Shown: in pieces, positions 1 to 9,711 of the stretch
How positions within the stretch are numbered: the first letter of the stretch is position 1
How the letters are laid out: each line of letters begins with the position of its first letter
From: Methyloligella halotolerans
Lineage (GTDB): Bacteria; Pseudomonadota; Alphaproteobacteria; Rhizobiales; Methyloligellaceae
Assembly: GCF_001708935.1 (NCBI RefSeq)
Contig: NZ_MASI01000001.1
Location: 744,001-808,000, forward strand
DNA: 64,000 nucleotides
Reading direction: 5' to 3'
The notes under the pieces: generated by a model
Told to the model about the DNA's origin: nothing
Database searches by the model: none
What the model saw: only the letters and a program-made list of their open reading frames with translations
Program-made: the position numbers and the translations under genes

Positions 1-1
1 T

Positions 2-1054
2 GGGCACGTGATCAGCGCCTATGCGCTAGGCGTGGTGATCGGTGCCCCCGTCATCGCGGTTCTCGGCGCGCGGATCCGCCGGCGGACGCTGTTGATCGGG
101 CTGATGGTGACGTTCGCGCTCGGCAATCTCCTGACGGCGACCTCCGGAAGCTATCAGTTCATGATGCTGTCCCGGTTCCTCTCCGGTCTGCCCCACGGCG
201 CCTATTTCGGTGTCGCGGCCCTGCTCGCGGCGGAGCTCGTGGGCGCCCACAAGAGAAGCCAGGCCTTCGCGCGGGTGATGCTGGGCCTGACGGTAGCGAC
301 CATTGCAGGCGTGCCGCTCGCGAACGGGATCGGGCAGTATTTCGGCTGGCGGTGGGCCTTCGTGCTGGTCAGCGGCCTGGCGCTTCTGGCGGCCGCTCTG
401 CTGCATCTGTCGGCGCCGCGGGTGGCCGAGCCGGAAGGCGGCGCCCCCCTCACCGAGCTCGGCGCGCTCGCCAAGCCGCAAGTGTGGCTGACGCTGGCCA
501 TTGGCGCGATCGGCTTCGGCGGCATGTTCGCCGTCTACACTTATCTCGCCTCCACGGTGCTGCAGGTCACGAATGAACCGCCGGCGATGATCCCCCTCAC
601 GCTGGCCGTGTTCGGCGTCGGGCTGACCATCGGCAATCTGGTGGCGGGCTGGGCGGCGGACAAGGCGCTGATGCCGACCGCTGGCGCCGTGCTCGTCTGG
701 AGCCTGGTCGCGCTCACGATCTACCCCTTCACAACGGGCAGCCTCGGGACGCTCTGCCCAGCCGTGCTCGCGATCGGGTGCGGTGGCGGGCTCGCCACGG
801 CGCTGCAGATTCGGCTGATGGATGTGGCCGGCCAGGCGCAGACCCTGGCGGCCGCCCTGAACCATTCGGCCTTCAACTTCGCCAATGCGCTCGGGCCATG
901 GCTGGCCGGCATGGCGCTCGCTGCCGGGTGGGGCCTGTCGGAGACCGGTTGGGTCGGGAGCCTGCTGGCGATCTGCGGACTGTTCTTCTGGGCCTGGTCG
1001 GTCTTGCTGGACCGCCGGCAAACGCCGAAAGCGGAGATGGCCCCGGCGGAGTGA
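2..1054 (+). CDS. MFS efflux transporter, 5' end outside window
   Basis: Drug/sugar-efflux type major facilitator of the inner membrane, close in pattern to the AraJ/chloramphenicol-efflux group. The frame is open to the left edge (a GTG at 8 is internal), and the visible part begins inside an early transmembrane helix (ISAYALGVVIGAP). The loop GARIRRRTLL is an MFS motif-A-like segment between helices. About ten further hydrophobic helices follow, and the protein ends in a short polar tail. Roughly 40-50 N-terminal residues are missing. It converges on the fba end of the Calvin-cycle operon and is probably unrelated to it. The substrate cannot be read from the sequence. Confidence 0.85.
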   Translation, partial: GHVISAYALGVVIGAPVIAVLGARIRRRTLLIGLMVTFALGNLLTATSGSYQFMMLSRFLSGLPHGAYFGVAALLAAELVGAHKRSQAFARVMLGLTVATIAGVPLANGIGQYFGWRWAFVLVSGLALLAAALLHLSAPRVAEPEGGAPLTELGALAKPQVWLTLAIGAIGFGGMFAVYTYLASTVLQVTNEPPAMIPLTLAVFGVGLTIGNLVAGWAADKALMPTAGAVLVWSLVALTIYPFTTGSLGTLCPAVLAIGCGGGLATALQIRLMDVAGQAQTLAAALNHSAFNFANALGPWLAGMALAAGWGLSETGWVGSLLAICGLFFWAWSVLLDRRQTPKAEMAPAE

Positions 1055-1074
1055 GCTGGGAATAGAAGGACAAA

Positions 1075-1158
1075 CGAAAAGACCGCCTCCTTCGAGAACC
1101 GCTTGCGCGGCCGTCCCGGTTCAAGCCCGGGACAGGCTCTCAGGATGACGGTCTTTCG
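1075..1158. repeat. Palindromic GTCAT-type repeat and hairpin between convergent genes
   Basis: The stretch between the MFS gene and fba is closed by an inverted repeat (GAAAAGACCG near 1076, CGGTCTTTC near 1149). Inside lies a segment that on the minus strand reads GTCATCCTGAGAGCC...CCCGGGCTTGAA. Similar GTCAT...CCGGG...CCCGG elements occur at 44056-44147. It probably serves as a bidirectional terminator and belongs to a dispersed intergenic repeat family. Confidence 0.5.
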
Positions 1159-1192
1159 ATTACCGTAGGATCGGCTTTGATCTAGCGTTCTG

Positions 1193-2275
1193 CTATTCGG
1201 CGGCCTTGGCCATGCCGATCTTCGGGTCGAGCTCGCCGGAGGCGTATCGCTCGGCCATCTCGGCCATGGGAATGACCTTGATCTTGGAGGCCCAGCCGGC
1301 GGTGCCGAAGGCTTCCAGGCGCGCCACGCAGACTTCCTTCATGGCCGCGACGGCGGGCTTCAGGAACTTGCGGGGATCGAACTGGGATTTGTCCTCGGTC
1401 GCGACCCGGCGCAGCGTCGCGGCGCAGGCGATACGCAGATCCGTGTCGATATTGACCTTGCGCACGCCGTGCTTGATGCCGCGGACGATCTCGTCGACGG
1501 GCACGCCGTAGGTCTGGGGCATCTCGCCACCCCATTTGTTGAATTCTTCCTGGAGCTCCTGGGGCACTGAGGACGAGCCGTGCATCACCAGATGCGTGTC
1601 GGGGAGCTTCTTGTGGATGGCCTCGATAACGTTCATGGCCAGCACATCGCCGGTGGGCTTCTGGGTGAACTTGTAGGCGCCGTGGGAGGTGCCGATGGCG
1701 ACAGCCAAGGCATCCACCTTGGTCTCGGCGACGAATTCAGCCGCCTGGTCCGGATCGGTCAGCAGCTTCTCGCGGTCGAGCTTGCCCTCAAAACCATGGC
1801 CGTCCTCGGCCTCGCCCGAGCCGGTCTCGAGGGAGCCGAGGCAGCCGAGCTCGCCCTCCACGGAGGCGCCGACCATATGGGCCATCTCGGTCACCTTCTT
1901 GGTGACGTCGACATTGTAGTCGTACTCGGTCGGCGTCTTGCCGTCCTCGCCGAGGGAGCCGTCCATCATGACCGAGGTGAAGCCGTGCTGGATGGCGGAC
2001 AGGCAGGTGGCGGCGTTGTTGCCGTGGTCCTGATGCATGCAGATCGGGATCTCGGGATAGAGCGCCTGGAGACCCTCGATGAGCTTGGCGAGCATCAGAT
2101 CGCCCGCATACTGACGGGCGCCGCGGCTCGCCTGGATGATCACCGGCGCGTCGGTCTGCTTGGCGGCCTGACAGATGGCCAGCCCCTGCTCCATGTTATT
2201 GATGTTGAAGGCCGGCACGCCGTAATCGTGCTCGGCCGCGTGATCGAGAAGCTGTCTTAGGGTGATCAGTGCCAT
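1193..2275 (-). CDS. fba: Class II fructose-bisphosphate aldolase, Calvin-cycle subtype
   Basis: Zinc-dependent aldolase that joins dihydroxyacetone phosphate with glyceraldehyde 3-phosphate, or with erythrose 4-phosphate in the Calvin cycle. The full 360-residue length matches the CbbA-like subgroup. Visible signatures are HQDHG at residues 81-85 (catalytic Asp83 and a zinc His), EGELGCLG, and the later zinc-binding LVMHGSSS. It is the last gene of the minus-strand operon glpX-prk-tkt-gap-pgk-fba and starts 32 bases after the pgk stop. The context supports a role in sugar-phosphate regeneration or gluconeogenesis, not only glycolysis. Confidence 0.95.
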   Translation of the reverse strand: MALITLRQLLDHAAEHDYGVPAFNINNMEQGLAICQAAKQTDAPVIIQASRGARQYAGDLMLAKLIEGLQALYPEIPICMHQDHGNNAATCLSAIQHGFTSVMMDGSLGEDGKTPTEYDYNVDVTKKVTEMAHMVGASVEGELGCLGSLETGSGEAEDGHGFEGKLDREKLLTDPDQAAEFVAETKVDALAVAIGTSHGAYKFTQKPTGDVLAMNVIEAIHKKLPDTHLVMHGSSSVPQELQEEFNKWGGEMPQTYGVPVDEIVRGIKHGVRKVNIDTDLRIACAATLRRVATEDKSQFDPRKFLKPAVAAMKEVCVARLEAFGTAGWASKIKVIPMAEMAERYASGELDPKIGMAKAAE

Positions 2276-2307
2276 GGTCGAACCTCTTTAGCTTTAGGTC
2301 TCCGCCG

Positions 2308-3546
2308 TCAACTTTTCGTCTCGGCCGTATCGTGCGTCTCTGCTGCCAGCGCGGCGATGCCGGGGAGCTGCTTGCCCTCCAGCCATTCCAGAAAGGCGCC
2401 GCCGGCGGTCGAGACATAGGTGAAGTCGTTCAGCACGCCGGCGCTCTTCAGCGCCGCCACCGTGTCGCCGCCGCCCCCGACGCTCACGAGCTTGCCCTCC
2501 TTCGTCAGGCGGGCCGCTTCGCGGGCCACCTCGAACGTTCCCTCCTCAAAGGGCGCGATCTCAAATGCGCCGAGGGGCCCGTTCCAGAGCAAGGTCTTCA
2601 CATCGGCCATCCTGCGCTTCAGGTCGGCGACGGTATCGGGGCCGACATCCAGGATCATGCTGTCCTCCGGAACGTCCGAAATCGAACATTTCTCGGTGTC
2701 GACGCCGGATTCGAGAGCCTTGGCGGTGACGGCATCCGTGGGAAGAACGATCTCGCAATCGCTCTGGTTCGCGTGGCCTTCGATTCTCTGCACCAGACCA
2801 GTGGCATCCTCCTCGCAAAGGGATTTTCCGACATCGATCCCGTCTGCGAAGAGGAAGGTGTTGGCCATGCCGCCGCCGACGACGATGACGTCGGCCTTCT
2901 GGGCGAGATTGTCGAGCACGGCGATCTTGGTCGACACTTTTGAGCCGCCGACGATCGCCATGACCGGACGCTGCGGGTCCTCCAGCGCCTTCTCCAAGGC
3001 GCGGATCTCCTCCAGCATCAGCAGGCCGGCATAGGCGGGAAGCCGCTTGGCGATCGCGTCGGTCGAAGCATGGGCCCGATGAGCCGCCGAGAAGGCATCG
3101 TTGACGTAGAGGTCGCCGAGGGATGCGAGTTCTTCGGCGAAGGCTTCGTCGTTCGCCTCCTCGCCCGGGTGATAGCGAAGGTTCTCCAGGAGCACGATGT
3201 CGCCGGGCTGCATGGCTGCGATCGCATCGTGGGCGACCTTGCCGATGCAGTCCTGGACGAACTCGATCTTGGCGTCGGGCAGGATCGTGCGGAGAGCATC
3301 CGCCACGGGCTTCAACGAGAACTCCGCGATCCGCTCTCCCTTAGGCCGGCCGAAATGGGAGATGAGGACGATCTTCGCCCCCTTCTCCTGCAGTAGCTCC
3401 AGGGTCGGCACGAGTCGCTCGATACGGGTGGCGTCGGTGACGTCCCCATCCATCAGCGGCACGTTGAGGTCGGCGCGCAGGACCACGCGCTTGTTCTCTG
3501 CGTCGACGTCCTGGACGGACCGGATGCGGGAGAGGTCGACCGTCAT
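2308..3546 (-). CDS. pgk: Phosphoglycerate kinase
   Basis: Converts 3-phosphoglycerate and ATP to 1,3-bisphosphoglycerate and back; cytoplasmic and monomeric in known members. The protein has 412 residues, the normal family length. The N-terminal substrate domain shows VLRADLNVP and ISHFGRPKGE. The C-terminal nucleotide domain shows VGGSKVSTK, GGGMANTFL, WNGPLGAFE and VGGGGDT. I take the ATG at 3546 because it forms an ATGA overlap with the gap stop codon (translational coupling); the longer open frame upstream runs antisense-like through gap and is not conserved. Confidence 0.95.
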   Translation of the reverse strand: MTVDLSRIRSVQDVDAENKRVVLRADLNVPLMDGDVTDATRIERLVPTLELLQEKGAKIVLISHFGRPKGERIAEFSLKPVADALRTILPDAKIEFVQDCIGKVAHDAIAAMQPGDIVLLENLRYHPGEEANDEAFAEELASLGDLYVNDAFSAAHRAHASTDAIAKRLPAYAGLLMLEEIRALEKALEDPQRPVMAIVGGSKVSTKIAVLDNLAQKADVIVVGGGMANTFLFADGIDVGKSLCEEDATGLVQRIEGHANQSDCEIVLPTDAVTAKALESGVDTEKCSISDVPEDSMILDVGPDTVADLKRRMADVKTLLWNGPLGAFEIAPFEEGTFEVAREAARLTKEGKLVSVGGGGDTVAALKSAGVLNDFTYVSTAGGAFLEWLEGKQLPGIAALAAETHDTAETKS

Positions 3547-4555
3547 GGGATGAGCTTCTCCATGGCCGCGGCAGTGTCGCTCATGCGGTTGGAGAAGCCC
3601 CACTCGTTGTCGTACCAGGAGACGACCCGGCAGAAGACTCCGTCAATAACCTGGGTGCTCGGCAGATCGAAGATCGAACTCCGGGGGTCATGGTTGAAGT
3701 CCGACGAGACCAGTGGCTTGGCGTTGACGCCGAGGACACCCAGGAGCTCGCCATTGGCGGCCTTCGTCATGGCCTCGTTGATCTCATCCACCGATGTCGG
3801 CTTGGACGACTGGAAAGTCAGATCGACCATGCTGACATTGGGCGTCGGCACGCGGATGGAGGCGCCGTCGAGCTTGCCCGCCAGCTCCGGCAGCACCAGG
3901 CCGATGGCCTTTGCCGCGCCGGTCGAGGTTGGGATCAGGTTCACGGCGCTGGCGCGGGCCCGGTACGGATCGCTGTGGAATGTGTCCACGGTCCGCTGAT
4001 CGCCCGTATAGGAGTGGATCGTCGTCATGTAGCCGCGCTCCAGGCCGACCACATCGTTCAGCACCTTCACGACCGGCGCGAGACAGTTGGTGGTGCAGGA
4101 CGCATTGGAAACGACGAGATTGTCCTGGGTGAGGTCCTTGTCGTTGACGCCGTAAACCACGGTCAGGTCGGCGTTCTTGCACGGCGCGGAGACGAGCACG
4201 CGGCGCGCGCCGGCCTCCAGATGCTGGGCGGCCGCGTCGCGATCCGTGAAGCGCCCGGTGCACTCCATGACGATATCGATATCGAGGTCCTTCCAGGGAA
4301 GCTGCTCCGGATCGCTTCGGAGACGACCTTGATCTCCTTGCCATTGGCCCGGATGTTTCCGTTGGAAAGGCTGACGTCCATGGGGAGACGTCCATGTACG
4401 CTATCGAACTCGAGCAGATGGGCGTTCATGTCCGCCGGGGCCAGATCGTTGATGGCCACGAAGTCCAGATCCTCCCTGCCCGACTCCAGATAGGCTCGCA
4501 ACGTGAGCCGTCCGATTCTGCCAAAGCCGTTGATCGCGACGCGCTTATTCGACAT
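3543..4555 (-). CDS. gap: Glyceraldehyde-3-phosphate dehydrogenase, frame broken by one base
   Basis: NAD(P)-dependent phosphorylating GAPDH of the Calvin/glycolytic block. The N-terminal part ([16 protein letters not shown], Rossmann fold) ends at [10 protein letters not shown]. The rest ([18 protein letters not shown]..., then the catalytic [12 protein letters not shown] and the C-terminal [11 protein letters not shown]) is in the next frame. The break is at about 4313, where one base is missing from a GCGGATCC-like context. With that base restored the product is 337 residues, exactly family size, and no conserved residue is lost. A deletion in the sequence data is more likely than a real pseudogene, because this is the only gap in the operon. 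Its stop overlaps pgk. Confidence 0.85.
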
Positions 4556-4578
4556 CTCTCCTCGCTAGTCTTTCGTAT

Positions 4579-6597
4579 CTAATCTTTGCCGAGGCAGCTT
4601 CGCGCAGCGGCGGAGACAGCCTCGCTCGTAATGTTGAAGTGGTTATATAGGTCTTTGGCAGGCGCTGAAGCCCCGAAGCTCGACATTCCAACGAACGCGC
4701 CATCCAATCCGATCCATTTGTGCCAGCCGAATTCCATGGCGGCTTCCACGGCGACGCGCGGCGCGGTGCCGAGGACTTCCCGGCGATATTCGGCCGGCTG
4801 GGCTTCGAAAAGCTCCCATGACGGCATGGAGACCACGGCGGCCTTGATGCCTTCCTTGGCGAGGGCCTCGGCCGCCTGGACCGCCAGCAGAACTTCGGAG
4901 CCGGTGCCGAGCAGGGTCACGTCCCGCTCGCCGTCCGCCTCGCGCAGCACGTAGGCGCCCTTTGCGGAAAGGTTCTCGTCGGTCGCCTCGGTCCGAAGGA
5001 GCGGAAGGCCCTGACGGCTCAGCGCCATGATGGACGGCTTGGTCCGGGAGAGCAGTGCGACCTCCCAGCACTCGGCGCATTCCACAGAATCGGCGGGGCG
5101 GAAGACGTTGAGGTTCGGCATGGCGCGCAGGGCGGCCAGATGCTCGACCGGCTGATGGGTCGGACCGTCCTCGCCAAGCCCGATGGAGTCGTGGGTCATC
5201 ACGTAGACGACCCGCTTCTTCATGAGGGCGGACAGGCGGATGGCGGGACGGCAGTAGTCGGTGAAGACCAGGAAGGTGCCGCCATAGGGCACGAAACCGC
5301 CATGGAGCACCATGCCGTTCATGGCGGCGGCCATGCCGTGCTCGCGCACTCCCCAATGGATGTAGTTGCCGGAGAAGTCTTCCGGCGTGATCGGGGTATG
5401 GGCCTTGGTCAGGGTCCCGTTGGAGCCGGTCAGGTCGGCGGAGCCGCCGATCAGATGGGGCACCAACGGGGTGAGCCGCTCCAGCATCTTCTGGGAGGAT
5501 TGCCGGCTCGCAAGCTTCGACTCCTCGGCGACGAACTGGGCCTTGGCCTCGCGCACCGCATTCTTGATTTTGATCGCGACGTCTTCGTCGATGGGCTCGA
5601 CAAGGGCGCTGCGCTCGGCCGCGTCCAGCTTGCCCGCCCGCTCCATCCAGGCCTCGTAGGTGTCACGATGGCGGGCGCCAGCGGCACGCCAGCTCGCAAG
5701 CACCTGCTTCGGGATCTCGAAGGGTGCGTGGGGCCAGTTCAGCTTCTCGCGGGATGCGGCGATCTCGTCCGGTCCGAGCGCCGAGCCGTGGGTGGAGGCG
5801 GTGCCCTGCTTGTTGGGCGCGCCAAAGCCTATGACGGTCCGGCAGGCGATCATGCTCGGCTGGTCGGTGACGTTACGGGCATTTTCGATGGCGACCGCGA
5901 TGGCCTCCGGATCGTGCCCGTCGACACGGGCGACATGCCAGCCCGACGCCCGGAAACGCTCCAGCTGATCGTCGGAGACGGCGAGATCCGTGTCGCCGTC
6001 GATGGAGATGTGATTGTCGTCGAACAGCACGATCAGCCGGCCGAGCTTCATGTGACCGGCCAGCGAGATGGCCTCGTGGCTGATGCCTTCCATAAGGCAG
6101 CCGTCTCCGGCGACCACATAGGTGAAGTGATCGACGATGTCGTCGCCGTAGCGGGCGTTGAGCATGCGCTCGGCCATGGCCATGCCGACGGAGTTGGCCA
6201 GCCCCTGCCCCAACGGACCGGTGGTTGTCTCCACGCCCGTCGTGATGAAGTCCTCAGGATGACCCGGCGTCTTGGAGCCGAACTGGCGGAAGTCCTTGAT
6301 CTGCTCGATATCGACGACCTCGGAGCCGGTCAGATAGAGCAGCGAATAGAGCAGCATGGAGCCGTGGCCCGCCGACAGCACGAAGCGGTCGCGGTCCGGC
6401 CATTCAGGATGCTCGGCATCGAATTTCAGGAATTTCGTGAACAGCACAGTGGCCACGTCGGCCATGCCCATGGGCATGCCGGGATGGCCCGAATTCGCCT
6501 TCTCGACCGCATCCATGGCGAGAAAGCGGATCGCATTCGCCATGTCTTCGCGGGTTGCGGCGGGGGAAGCCTGCTCCGGGTTCAGGCTCTCGGCCAT
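4579..6597 (-). CDS. tkt: Transketolase
   Basis: Thiamine-diphosphate enzyme moving two-carbon units between ketoses and aldoses in the pentose-phosphate and Calvin cycles. The 672 residues fit the family. The N-terminal TPP domain shows [14 protein letters not shown] and [13 protein letters not shown]...FDDN. The pyrimidine domain carries [12 protein letters not shown] and [15 protein letters not shown], and the C-terminal domain follows. The ATG at 6597 has a GGAG sequence eight bases upstream; an upstream in-frame TTG is less likely. It lies between prk and gap with short spacers (24-27 bases), so it is co-transcribed. Confidence 0.95.
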   Translation of the reverse strand: MAESLNPEQASPAATREDMANAIRFLAMDAVEKANSGHPGMPMGMADVATVLFTKFLKFDAEHPEWPDRDRFVLSAGHGSMLLYSLLYLTGSEVVDIEQIKDFRQFGSKTPGHPEDFITTGVETTTGPLGQGLANSVGMAMAERMLNARYGDDIVDHFTYVVAGDGCLMEGISHEAISLAGHMKLGRLIVLFDDNHISIDGDTDLAVSDDQLERFRASGWHVARVDGHDPEAIAVAIENARNVTDQPSMIACRTVIGFGAPNKQGTASTHGSALGPDEIAASREKLNWPHAPFEIPKQVLASWRAAGARHRDTYEAWMERAGKLDAAERSALVEPIDEDVAIKIKNAVREAKAQFVAEESKLASRQSSQKMLERLTPLVPHLIGGSADLTGSNGTLTKAHTPITPEDFSGNYIHWGVREHGMAAAMNGMVLHGGFVPYGGTFLVFTDYCRPAIRLSALMKKRVVYVMTHDSIGLGEDGPTHQPVEHLAALRAMPNLNVFRPADSVECAECWEVALLSRTKPSIMALSRQGLPLLRTEATDENLSAKGAYVLREADGERDVTLLGTGSEVLLAVQAAEALAKEGIKAAVVSMPSWELFEAQPAEYRREVLGTAPRVAVEAAMEFGWHKWIGLDGAFVGMSSFGASAPAKDLYNHFNITSEAVSAAARSCLGKD

Positions 6598-6624
6598 AAC
6601 AGTCTCCAATGCGTAAGTTCAGAA

Positions 6625-7554
6625 CTAATAGGCGCGCTCGCCCATGGACGCCTTCACGGCGTGGTATCCCACAAGAAGCTGGGTGAGCGCTAGGGGATGG
6701 CTCATCGGTGCGCCATTGGAGACGTCGATCCGGCCGACCTGGTCGCGCAGATGGCCTGCCTCCGGAATAAGGTCCCACAGAAGGTTCTCGATCTTCTCGG
6801 CACGGGAATCGGAAATATCGCCTTTGATTTCAAGCACATCCACCGGCTTCCCATCGCTGTCCCGGGAGAGCTCGAGCCTGAGGTCGGCGTGATTGGAGCC
6901 GTCGAAAAGTGGGGAAAAGTCCGGGTGCGGCAGAGTCGGTCGGAGCAGATGGCGCACGTCCAGGTGGATATCGGAGCCGTTGGCTCCCTCGGGGCGCGAG
7001 AAACGGATCACGATATCGGCGAAAGTCCGCTGAGGATGGATGAACTGAGGAGCGTCCTTCTTCCGCTTCTCGAGGGACTCCTCTACCTCGCCTGAGGTGT
7101 AGCCCCGCTGGGTGGTGTCGCGGCGGCGTTTCCATTTCCGGCGCAGATCCTCGATGGGATCGAGATAGATCTTCACATCGTAGCAGTCGCGCATGGTGCG
7201 GGTGGTGTAGCCGAGCAGGCCTTCGGCGATCACGAAGTCCTTGGGCTGCAGATAGACCGGCCGCTCCAAGGTGCCGCGGGCATGATCGTAGAGCGGCTTC
7301 AGGATCGCATGGCCGTCGCGCAGCAGGCGCAGATGCTGCTCGAGAATGTCCACATAGTTGGCGCGGGGATCGAGGGCGGAAAGACCCAGCTTGGCGCGTT
7401 CGGACCGGTCGAAGGCGTGGTAATCATCCGTGCACATGACTGTGCAGCGGTCTTCACCCAGAATCTGGGCGACGCCAGCCGCCAGCGTCGTCTTGCCCGA
7501 CGCTGAATCGCCAACGATGCCCAGGATGATCGGATGATCGACCTGCTTCGGCAT
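6625..7554 (-). CDS. prk: Phosphoribulokinase, non-class-I type
   Basis: P-loop kinase of the PRK/uridine-kinase superfamily, expected to phosphorylate ribulose 5-phosphate to the RuBisCO substrate. It has 309 residues with a Walker A GDSASGKTT near residue 14, then CTDDYHAFDR, LKPLYDHARGT and IAEGLLGY. The classical proteobacterial class I enzyme has a different P-loop (GSSGAGT-like). This sequence is instead like the PRK-annotated group with GDSASGKT found in actinobacteria and some alphaproteobacteria. The ATG at 7554 follows GGGGAGG. The operon position between glpX and tkt supports ribulose-phosphate chemistry, although no RuBisCO genes are in the window. Confidence 0.85.
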   Translation of the reverse strand: MPKQVDHPIILGIVGDSASGKTTLAAGVAQILGEDRCTVMCTDDYHAFDRSERAKLGLSALDPRANYVDILEQHLRLLRDGHAILKPLYDHARGTLERPVYLQPKDFVIAEGLLGYTTRTMRDCYDVKIYLDPIEDLRRKWKRRRDTTQRGYTSGEVEESLEKRKKDAPQFIHPQRTFADIVIRFSRPEGANGSDIHLDVRHLLRPTLPHPDFSPLFDGSNHADLRLELSRDSDGKPVDVLEIKGDISDSRAEKIENLLWDLIPEAGHLRDQVGRIDVSNGAPMSHPLALTQLLVGYHAVKASMGERAY

Positions 7555-7613
7555 TTTCCTCCCCACGCACGCGACTTATTTCACGTTGGTTTTGCGGCAT
7601 CTTACGCCAAGGT

Positions 7614-8615
7614 CTAGGCCACGTCTCGTGCTGTGACATTTTCGGCTAACGCGCCGCTTAAGGGCCGATAGCTGGTCAAAACCTGCCGCTCGCCGGTGAA
7701 GCCGGAGATCAGCATGGTCTGGGTCCGATAATGGGTGCTGTTGCGCTGCACGCCATCCAGCATGAGGCCGGAGGCGATGCCCGTGGCACAGAAAAAGATG
7801 TCGTCGGAGCCGATCACCTCGTCCCGGTCGAGCCACCGGGTCGTGTCGAGATCGGCCGCGCGAACCGCCATGGTCTCGGTTTGAAGCTGAGGTGCGATGC
7901 GGCAGAGGAACTCGCCGCCGAGCGCCCGGATGCCCGCCGCCGAGATGATGCCTTCGGGCACCCCGCCGACGCCCATCATGGCGTCGATGCCGGATCCCGG
8001 AATGGCGGCGAGAATCGCGCCGGCCACGTCTCCCGCCGGGAAGAGCGAGACCTTCGCGCCCGCCGAGACGATCTCTTCCACAAGCCGCCGGTGCCGGGGC
8101 TTCTCCTGAACGTAGATATTCAGCTCGGCCACCGGCTTGCCGATACAGCGGCCGAGGGTCTCGATCTTCTCCTTGGTCGGCAAGGCGGGATCGATCCGCC
8201 CGCGGGCTTCGGCACGGGCGACGAACTTCTCCATGTAGAAGGCAGGCCCTGGATCCATCATGCTGCCCCGCGGCGCCACGGCGATGACCGCAAGGGCGTT
8301 GGTCTGACCGGGCTCGAGATAGGCGGTGCCCTCCATGGGGTCGGCGGCGAGGTCGGCGCGGTAGGCGGCGCCCGGACGGCCGACGATCTCGCCACGCTTG
8401 AATTGAGGAAGTTCGCCTTGTTGGGCATGGCCGATGACGTCGGCGGCCTCGAAATCGAGCTCCGACAGGCTGGCGCGCATAGCGTCCAGGGCGGCCTTGC
8501 CCGCGGTCTGGCGGTCGCCCCTGGCGAGGCCGTCGGCCGCGGCGCATGCGGTGGCTTCGGTGGCGCGCCGGAGCGCGTAAAGGAAATCGGGCGAAACGGA
8601 TCGCGCGTCACTCAT
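7614..8615 (-). CDS. glpX: Class II fructose-1,6-/sedoheptulose-1,7-bisphosphatase
   Basis: Metal-dependent GlpX-type phosphatase of gluconeogenesis and the Calvin cycle. It has 333 residues with the DPMEGT metal/phosphate motif, VAPRGSMMDPGP and the MMGVGGVPEG segment characteristic of the family. The ATG at 8615 has a strong AGGAGGT site; longer upstream open frame is not conserved. It is the first gene of the operon, 154 bases after the ABC permease stop, so an operon promoter is expected in 8616-8769. I see no clear sigma-70 pair there. Dual FBP/SBP activity is inferred from the neighbours. Confidence 0.93.
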   Translation of the reverse strand: MSDARSVSPDFLYALRRATEATACAAADGLARGDRQTAGKAALDAMRASLSELDFEAADVIGHAQQGELPQFKRGEIVGRPGAAYRADLAADPMEGTAYLEPGQTNALAVIAVAPRGSMMDPGPAFYMEKFVARAEARGRIDPALPTKEKIETLGRCIGKPVAELNIYVQEKPRHRRLVEEIVSAGAKVSLFPAGDVAGAILAAIPGSGIDAMMGVGGVPEGIISAAGIRALGGEFLCRIAPQLQTETMAVRAADLDTTRWLDRDEVIGSDDIFFCATGIASGLMLDGVQRNSTHYRTQTMLISGFTGERQVLTSYRPLSGALAENVTARDVA

Positions 8616-8769
8616 CGGTGACCTCCTGGGTGATCTCCTCTGCGATCGCCTATGCGGCTGGACGTCCCGCCGAAAAGGCGGAGTGTCGAGCATTACGGCG
8701 GGCGTGCGCAGTTTAGCCGATTCAAACCCTCCAATCAGCCCCGGCGTTGCGGCTTGGTTCGCGGAGGGT

Positions 8770-9711
8770 TCACACGGTGACGCTGCCGCCACGGTCCTGC
8801 AGACGCGGGTCGAGAGCATCGCGCAAGGAGTCGCCCAGCAGGTTTATGGTCAGCAGCAGCGCGACCAGCACGGCGCCGGGAATGAGGGTCACCCACCAGG
8901 CGCCGGCGAAGATCAGGTCGTAGCCGGAGCGGATCAGGGTTCCCAAGGACGGACGGGTCGGCGGCATGCCGAGGCCCAGGAAGGACAGCGCCGCCTCGGC
9001 CATGATGGCGTTGGCGATGCCGATGGCCGCGACGATGATCAGGGGCGACAGGATATTGGGGAAGATGTGGCGGCGGATGATCGCGGCGTCGGTGGCGCCC
9101 AGGGCCCGAGCGGCGCGAACGTAGTCCTTCGCTTTCTCCGACATAACGCCTGCGCGGGCCGTGCGAGCGAAGAAGGGCCATTCGGCGAGGCCGATCACCA
9201 CCACCAGAATCGGCACCGCGTTCGCGCCGAGGCTGTCCGCCCCCAGCCAGGTGCGGAACAGGGCCAGCGCAACGATGGCGAGCATCAGGGTCGAAAGGGA
9301 AAGCTGGATGTCGGCGAAGCGGGTGACGAGGGTGTCGGCGCGTCCGCCGGAATAGCCGGCGAGCATGCCCAGAGGGATGCCGATGGCGGCCTGGATGACG
9401 ACGGCCAGCACGCCAACCAGCATGGAGACCCGTAAGCCGTAAAGCACGGCGCTCAGGAGATCGCGGCCTTGAGCGTCGGTCCCCAGCGGATAAGTCCAGC
9501 TGCCACCGTCGAGCCAGACCGGCGGCAATTCGGAGTCGAGAATGTCGAGGCTCGCGAGATCGTACGGGTTCTGAGGCGCGATGGCCGGGGCAAAGAGGGC
9601 GGCCAGGGCGAAGAGCGCGAGCAACGTCAGCAGCACGATCGCGCCCGGGTGGCGCCGGAGAGCCGAGGACACCCGCGCAGGCGGCTGACCGATCTCCCCC
9701 GCCCCGCTCAT
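8770..9711 (-). CDS. ABC transporter permease, DppC/OppC type
   Basis: Inner-membrane subunit of a peptide/nickel-type importer. It has 313 residues: a polar N-terminus, a first helix near residues 24-45, then the binding-protein-dependent permease domain. The EAA loop ARALGATDAAIIRRHIFPN is present, as is LGTDAQGRDLLSAVLYG, typical of DppC-like subunits. It overlaps the upstream DppB-like gene by four bases, so the two are translationally coupled. No ATPase gene follows; the next gene is glpX. Confidence 0.9.
   Translation of the reverse strand: MSGAGEIGQPPARVSSALRRHPGAIVLLTLLALFALAALFAPAIAPQNPYDLASLDILDSELPPVWLDGGSWTYPLGTDAQGRDLLSAVLYGLRVSMLVGVLAVVIQAAIGIPLGMLAGYSGGRADTLVTRFADIQLSLSTLMLAIVALALFRTWLGADSLGANAVPILVVVIGLAEWPFFARTARAGVMSEKAKDYVRAARALGATDAAIIRRHIFPNILSPLIIVAAIGIANAIMAEAALSFLGLGMPPTRPSLGTLIRSGYDLIFAGAWWVTLIPGAVLVALLLTINLLGDSLRDALDPRLQDRGGSVTV

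Noticed and set aside
3547-3603. Longer start for pgk
   Set aside because: The 19 extra residues come from the gap reading region and are not conserved; the ATGA overlap at 3546 is the natural start.
5140-6693. A 517-residue open frame opposite tkt
   Set aside because: Antisense of transketolase; no recognisable domain.
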